DNA of 38,504 nt from NCBI GenBank assembly GCA_900768505.1, contig CAAGED010000060.1, positions 1 through 38,504 of the forward strand, in the 5' to 3' direction. Below the pieces are notes generated by a model. That model was not told the origin of the DNA, made no database searches, and was given only the letters and a program-made list of their open reading frames with translations. The position numbers and the translations under genes are program-made. How positions within the stretch are numbered: the stretch's first letter is position 1; every line of letters starts with the position of its first letter. Of this stretch, positions 35,215 to 38,504 are shown in pieces. The stretch is from Lentisphaeria bacterium (GTDB taxonomy: Bacteria; Verrucomicrobiota; Lentisphaeria; Victivallales; Victivallaceae).

Positions 35215-36033
35215 GTGTCAGATGTTATGAATAAATTTGAGTTTACCCCGATTGGTTATGTTTGTTGTGGAGAAAAATATCGTTTTGAGGCGCCGCGTCA
35301 ATCCTGCTTCGCTCAAAACGAGGGTTTTATCCAGTTGGAACAAAATTGTAATTATGAGATGGCGCTAACTGAATTGGCCGGTTTTGAACGAATTTGGGTT
35401 ATCAGTTGTTTTCACTTGAATACCGACTGGAAGCCCAAGGTGCGGCCGCCGGTTACAGCGCCGGGAGTGGAGAAGGTGGGGGTGTTTGCCAGTCGTTCAC
35501 CCCATCGGCCGAATCCGATTGGACTAAGTTGCGTTGAATTGATTCAGGTGACGGGGCGGCGGGTTTATATCAGAAATTTTGACCTGCTTGACCGAACGCC
35601 GGTTTTGGATATAAAACCATATATTCCGGAGGCGGACGCCTTTGTAGATTCAAGAGCCGGCTGGCGGGATTTGGCCTTGGCGGAGGCGGCAGAGATTGAA
35701 TGCGGTGAGCTGGCGGCAGCGAAAATCCGTTTTTTGCTGGATCATTTTAAAATCGATTTAAATAATTTCATTCGTATTCAGTTGGGGCGTAATCCCTTGG
35801 ATGTCAGCCGCAAACGAATAATTTTGGCGAATGAGGCGTGTAGATATAATCGAATTGGCTTCCGAACCTGGCGGATTTGGTATGAGGTGGTGGAAATTTC
35901 TGGAGGTAGGCATAAAGTTTTAGTGACTGATGTGACAAGCAATTATACGTCGGAAGAGCTGCTGCCTGAGGCGACGGATAAATATAAAGACAAAGATTTG
36001 CACCGACTTTTTCAAGCCGAATTTGGCAATTGA
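35215..36033 (+). CDS. trmO: tRNA (t6A37) N6-methyltransferase
   Basis: 272 residues. The TsaA/VirR beta-barrel starts FTPIGYVCCGEKYRFEAPRQ and has the SAM-site run VGVFASRSPHRPNPIGLSCV, followed by LDIKPYIPEAD; this is diagnostic for TrmO (YaeB). It methylates threonylcarbamoyl-adenosine at position 37 of tRNAs. The C-terminal 100 residues carry the usual smaller domain (FRIQLGRNPLDVSRKR-like). The start is GTG 35215 or ATG 35227; neither has a good ribosome site. Not functionally tied to the polysaccharide genes. Confidence 0.92.
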   Translation: MSDVMNKFEFTPIGYVCCGEKYRFEAPRQSCFAQNEGFIQLEQNCNYEMALTELAGFERIWVISCFHLNTDWKPKVRPPVTAPGVEKVGVFASRSPHRPNPIGLSCVELIQVTGRRVYIRNFDLLDRTPVLDIKPYIPEADAFVDSRAGWRDLALAEAAEIECGELAAAKIRFLLDHFKIDLNNFIRIQLGRNPLDVSRKRIILANEACRYNRIGFRTWRIWYEVVEISGGRHKVLVTDVTSNYTSEELLPEATDKYKDKDLHRLFQAEFGN

Positions 36034-36088
36034 AGTTGAAGGGGAAAATTTATTTTCAGAGCGTAATTCTGGTGTGGAGTGAGGAATA

Positions 36089-38266
36089 ATGAGTAAAATT
36101 AAACATGATTATTTGGAAATTCGGCGAGTTGCCGGTTCCCGTCAGCTGGTGGCGCATAATTCCGGCGGTTTGGCCGAACTTCTGGCAACCGATCCGGCAT
36201 TGTGGGCGGTAATGAGCATGCCTACCGAGGCGGTGGTTTTCAATGAAGAATTTGTAACATTGATGGACAGCGACCGCAATAAACGGATTCGTCCCGGGGA
36301 GTTGAAAGCGGCCATCGAGTGGCTGCTGAAGGTATTTCGCACATATTCCGGGGTAGACCGGGGAGCGGACGAGCTTATATTAGATGAGATTAATTTGGAA
36401 TCCGGCGATGGTCTCGCCATTCGGCGGGCGGCGGAGACGATTTTACGCAATGCCGGTTTGCCGGAGGCGAAACAAATAAGTTTTGATTTGGTTATGAATC
36501 GGCAACTTATTTTAAGTGATGCGCTTGGTAATGGCGACGGAGTGGTGCCATTTGAAAATTTAAAGTCGGCAGAGGTGCGTGAATATGCCCTGGCCGCGGC
36601 AAAATATTCCAAAAATGAATTGGTGGATTTGTCCGGCTTGAAGGGGATTGATTTGCCGACTCTGGATAAATTTCGTACTGCATTGGCCGATTACTGGTTG
36701 TGGAAAAATGACGGCGAAAGTGTATCGGTTTTGCAATTGGGAGATTTTAGCGGAAAAATTTACGGTTTGTGGAGTAAAATTGGTTCAAAAATTGAGGAAT
36801 ATTTCAATTTATGTTCCCTGCTGGAAAATTCGGTTGCCGGAGAAGGTTGTGATTTCGCCGCCAAACTTAATGTTATGGACGCAGCGCAGATACAAAATTT
36901 CTGGCAGAATGCGCCGCTGGCGGTTCCGCATAAACATCCGCAATTAAATGCCGGGCAGTGGCTTAACCCTCTGTATCAAGAGGATTTGCTTAAAATGCTG
37001 GAATTTTTGCGCTCCGCCGGAATTTTAACTGAAAATACGATCTTGACGTTGGAGCAGTGGCATCAAGTGGCGGCGGATTGCCGGCGTTACGGGGAGTGGC
37101 TTGGTCGTTCCAAGGATGAATTTTTCGACGGAATTGCGCCGGAACTTTTGCTTAAATGGAGCAAAAATCAGGAGTATGAGGTGATTAAGGATTTGATTGA
37201 CGTCGACTTGCAGTCAAAAAGCAAAATCGACGGCTACGGCTTGTTGCGTAAGGCAATGCTCTATCAGCGTTATATGCTGGAGTTTGTCAACAATTTTATT
37301 TCGTTGGAAAAATTGTTTGATCGCAACGCCTCGGGGTCGCTGATTCAGCCTGGTAAATTGATTTTGGATTCCCGACATTTTTCGCTGGTCTCCAAGGTAA
37401 GCGACTTGGCCAGCCATAAAAAAATCATTGAGCGCAGTGATATATGCGTGATATATGCCGAAATAACTACTGGAGAACTTAATAATCTGCAGAAAATGCT
37501 GATTGCCGCTGCAGTAACCAATGGCGATATGAAAAATATTTTTGTGGGAAAAACTGGTGTATTTGTCACCAACTCTGGAGTGGAATGGGATGCCAGGGTG
37601 GTGGATATTGTCCAATTTCCGGTTTCGTTCCGGGAGGCGTTGAGTTCGCCGTTTTATCGACTTGGAGCTTTTGTCGGGAAGCAGGCGGATAAGTTTTTTG
37701 CCATCAAAAATAAGGAGATGGAGAATAACATGAGCGCTGCCACGACGGCCACTGCCACAACCAATGTCACTGCCAGCGAGAGTGATAAGCGCAATGCGGT
37801 TAATGCCCCGCTGATGCTGATGGGCGGCAGTGTGGGTATAGCTGCGCTGGGCAGTTCTTTCGCCTTTATTTTGAATGCGGTGAAAAACACTACCTTGTGG
37901 AATATTTTGGCGGTATTGCTGGGAATTATGATTGTACTCTGTGGGCCGATATTGATTGTCTCAATTGTAAAATTATTCAGCCGCAGTGTTGCCGTTTTCT
38001 TGGCGGCCAGCGGTTGGGCGGTCAATCCGCAGATGCGCCTGTCACATCGGATGGGGGTGGTTTTTACATCATATCCGCGATTCAGGGACGGCAAAACGGT
38101 GCGGATTGTGAGTCTGAAAAAGTATTGGATTCTGATAATTATTGTTGCGGCGGCGGCGGGGGGATACTGGATTTACAACCGTTTTTATGCGCCGGTTCCC
38201 GAGGCTAAAATTGAAAATGTTCCACCGGCGGCGGATAATCCGGAAATAAAAAAGGATCCCCTTTGA
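36089..38266 (+). CDS. Large EF-hand membrane protein of unknown function
   Basis: 725 residues. A canonical EF-hand loop at 60-71 (DSDRNKRIRPGE: Asp, Asp, Asn, Ile and Glu at positions 1, 3, 5, 8 and 12). A second, degenerate loop at about 146-157 (LGNGDGVVPFEN) and a third near 410 (DRNASGSLIQPG) lacking the last Glu. The N-terminal 560 residues are mostly helical and soluble; about three membrane helices follow (near 572-592, 598-622 and 680-700) and a short acidic tail. GAGGA precedes the ATG. No signal peptide, so the EF-hand part is probably cytoplasmic. No known family recognised. It is followed by an IS remnant. Confidence 0.8.
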   Translation: MSKIKHDYLEIRRVAGSRQLVAHNSGGLAELLATDPALWAVMSMPTEAVVFNEEFVTLMDSDRNKRIRPGELKAAIEWLLKVFRTYSGVDRGADELILDEINLESGDGLAIRRAAETILRNAGLPEAKQISFDLVMNRQLILSDALGNGDGVVPFENLKSAEVREYALAAAKYSKNELVDLSGLKGIDLPTLDKFRTALADYWLWKNDGESVSVLQLGDFSGKIYGLWSKIGSKIEEYFNLCSLLENSVAGEGCDFAAKLNVMDAAQIQNFWQNAPLAVPHKHPQLNAGQWLNPLYQEDLLKMLEFLRSAGILTENTILTLEQWHQVAADCRRYGEWLGRSKDEFFDGIAPELLLKWSKNQEYEVIKDLIDVDLQSKSKIDGYGLLRKAMLYQRYMLEFVNNFISLEKLFDRNASGSLIQPGKLILDSRHFSLVSKVSDLASHKKIIERSDICVIYAEITTGELNNLQKMLIAAAVTNGDMKNIFVGKTGVFVTNSGVEWDARVVDIVQFPVSFREALSSPFYRLGAFVGKQADKFFAIKNKEMENNMSAATTATATTNVTASESDKRNAVNAPLMLMGGSVGIAALGSSFAFILNAVKNTTLWNILAVLLGIMIVLCGPILIVSIVKLFSRSVAVFLAASGWAVNPQMRLSHRMGVVFTSYPRFRDGKTVRIVSLKKYWILIIIVAAAAGGYWIYNRFYAPVPEAKIENVPPAADNPEIKKDPL

Positions 38267-38289
38267 TAAACAAAATTTTATATAGTCGC

Positions 38290-38504
38290 TTATGCAAAAG
38301 CTAGATGCGAGAAGGAAAAACCTTTTGAGGAAAGGTTCTTTCCTTCTCGCGCTCTTCCTTTTCCAAACCTTTTTGAGCCGCTTTGATTCAATTTGTAGGC
38401 CAATTGAATCAAGACAAGCTTGAAAAATCGGTATAAAAACAGGGCGAATGCCCGTATCAGTTTCCGAATATTGAATCCGGCTGCCGCAAAAATGACATTC
38501 AACT
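38290..38504 (-). mobile_element. 3' end of an IS5-like transposase gene
   Basis: About 71 residues enter from the right edge. NVIFAAAGFNIRKLIRAFAL then FLYRFFKLVLIQL is the typical C-terminal helix of IS5/IS1182-type DDE transposases. The tail (GKGRAREGKNLSSKGFSFSH) is encoded by a long inverted repeat and may lie at the element's end. The catalytic region and the other end lie outside the window, so whether the copy is intact is unknown. Confidence 0.7.
38307..38350. repeat. Long inverted repeat at the transposase 3' end
   Basis: GCGAGAAGGAAA plus AACCTTT pair with the complementary arm ending at 38350 (19 pairs, one bulged base) around a short loop. It lies between the convergent EF-hand gene and the transposase and overlaps the transposase C-terminal codons. 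It could protect the IS gene from outside transcription or act as a two-way terminator, although no clear T run follows. Confidence 0.65.

Overview
The window looks like a chromosome segment of a Gram-negative bacterium, probably of the PVC group (a Lentisphaerota- or Verrucomicrobiota-like organism). This assignment is an inference from the mix of a YejM-like membrane sulfatase, large glycoside hydrolases, a Tol/Ton-type operon, outer-membrane polysaccharide export and A/T-rich spacers; no rRNA or other marker gene confirms it.

Layout. 1-1353 is a patchwork of broken phage and accessory genes: a Mu-gpG-like virion morphogenesis gene with a frameshift, the end of an ADP-ribosyltransferase-like phage protein, a helix-turn-helix fragment and a truncated small membrane protein. 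1531-5578 holds a serine recombinase, an orphan gene, tRNA-Pro, a heavily decayed dihydrolipoamide dehydrogenase pseudogene, an alpha/beta hydrolase and tRNA-Glu, followed by a spacer with three inverted repeats. 6053-9780 carries envelope functions (family 2 glycosyltransferase, RmlD, YejM-like sulfatase). 9971-11424 is a FetAB/YbbLM-like ABC exporter whose permease is frameshifted, followed by a 0.7 kb repeat-filled spacer and a ROK kinase. 13440-17666 is a Tol/Exb operon (TolQ, TolR, a TolA-like and a TonB-like protein, and a small membrane protein), followed by an FKBP isomerase. 18628-25853 has a TIM-barrel hydrolase-like protein, a frameshifted aquaporin, a phosphodiesterase, an isolated Mu-gpI-like phage protease, a probable free-standing small RNA and a GH9 enzyme.

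26730-35202 is an exopolysaccharide cluster: STAS regulator, initiating phosphoglycosyl transferase, a nucleotidyltransferase/beta-helix/sugar-transferase chimera, a Wzz-like chain-length protein, Wza exporter, Wzy-like polymerase and a pyruvyl transferase. A simple model is that the 27227 enzyme primes the lipid carrier, Wzy polymerises, and the Wzz-like protein with Wza sets length and exports the chain. The chimera and the Wzz-like protein carry modules whose catalytic signatures look lost. The window ends with TrmO, a 725-residue EF-hand membrane protein of unknown role, and the 3' end of an IS5-like transposase.

Two themes recur. One is decayed mobile DNA, with Mu-like genes at both 0-1 kb and 22 kb. 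The other is single-base frameshifts, mostly in homopolymers, in otherwise intact genes, which may be real or may be sequencing errors.
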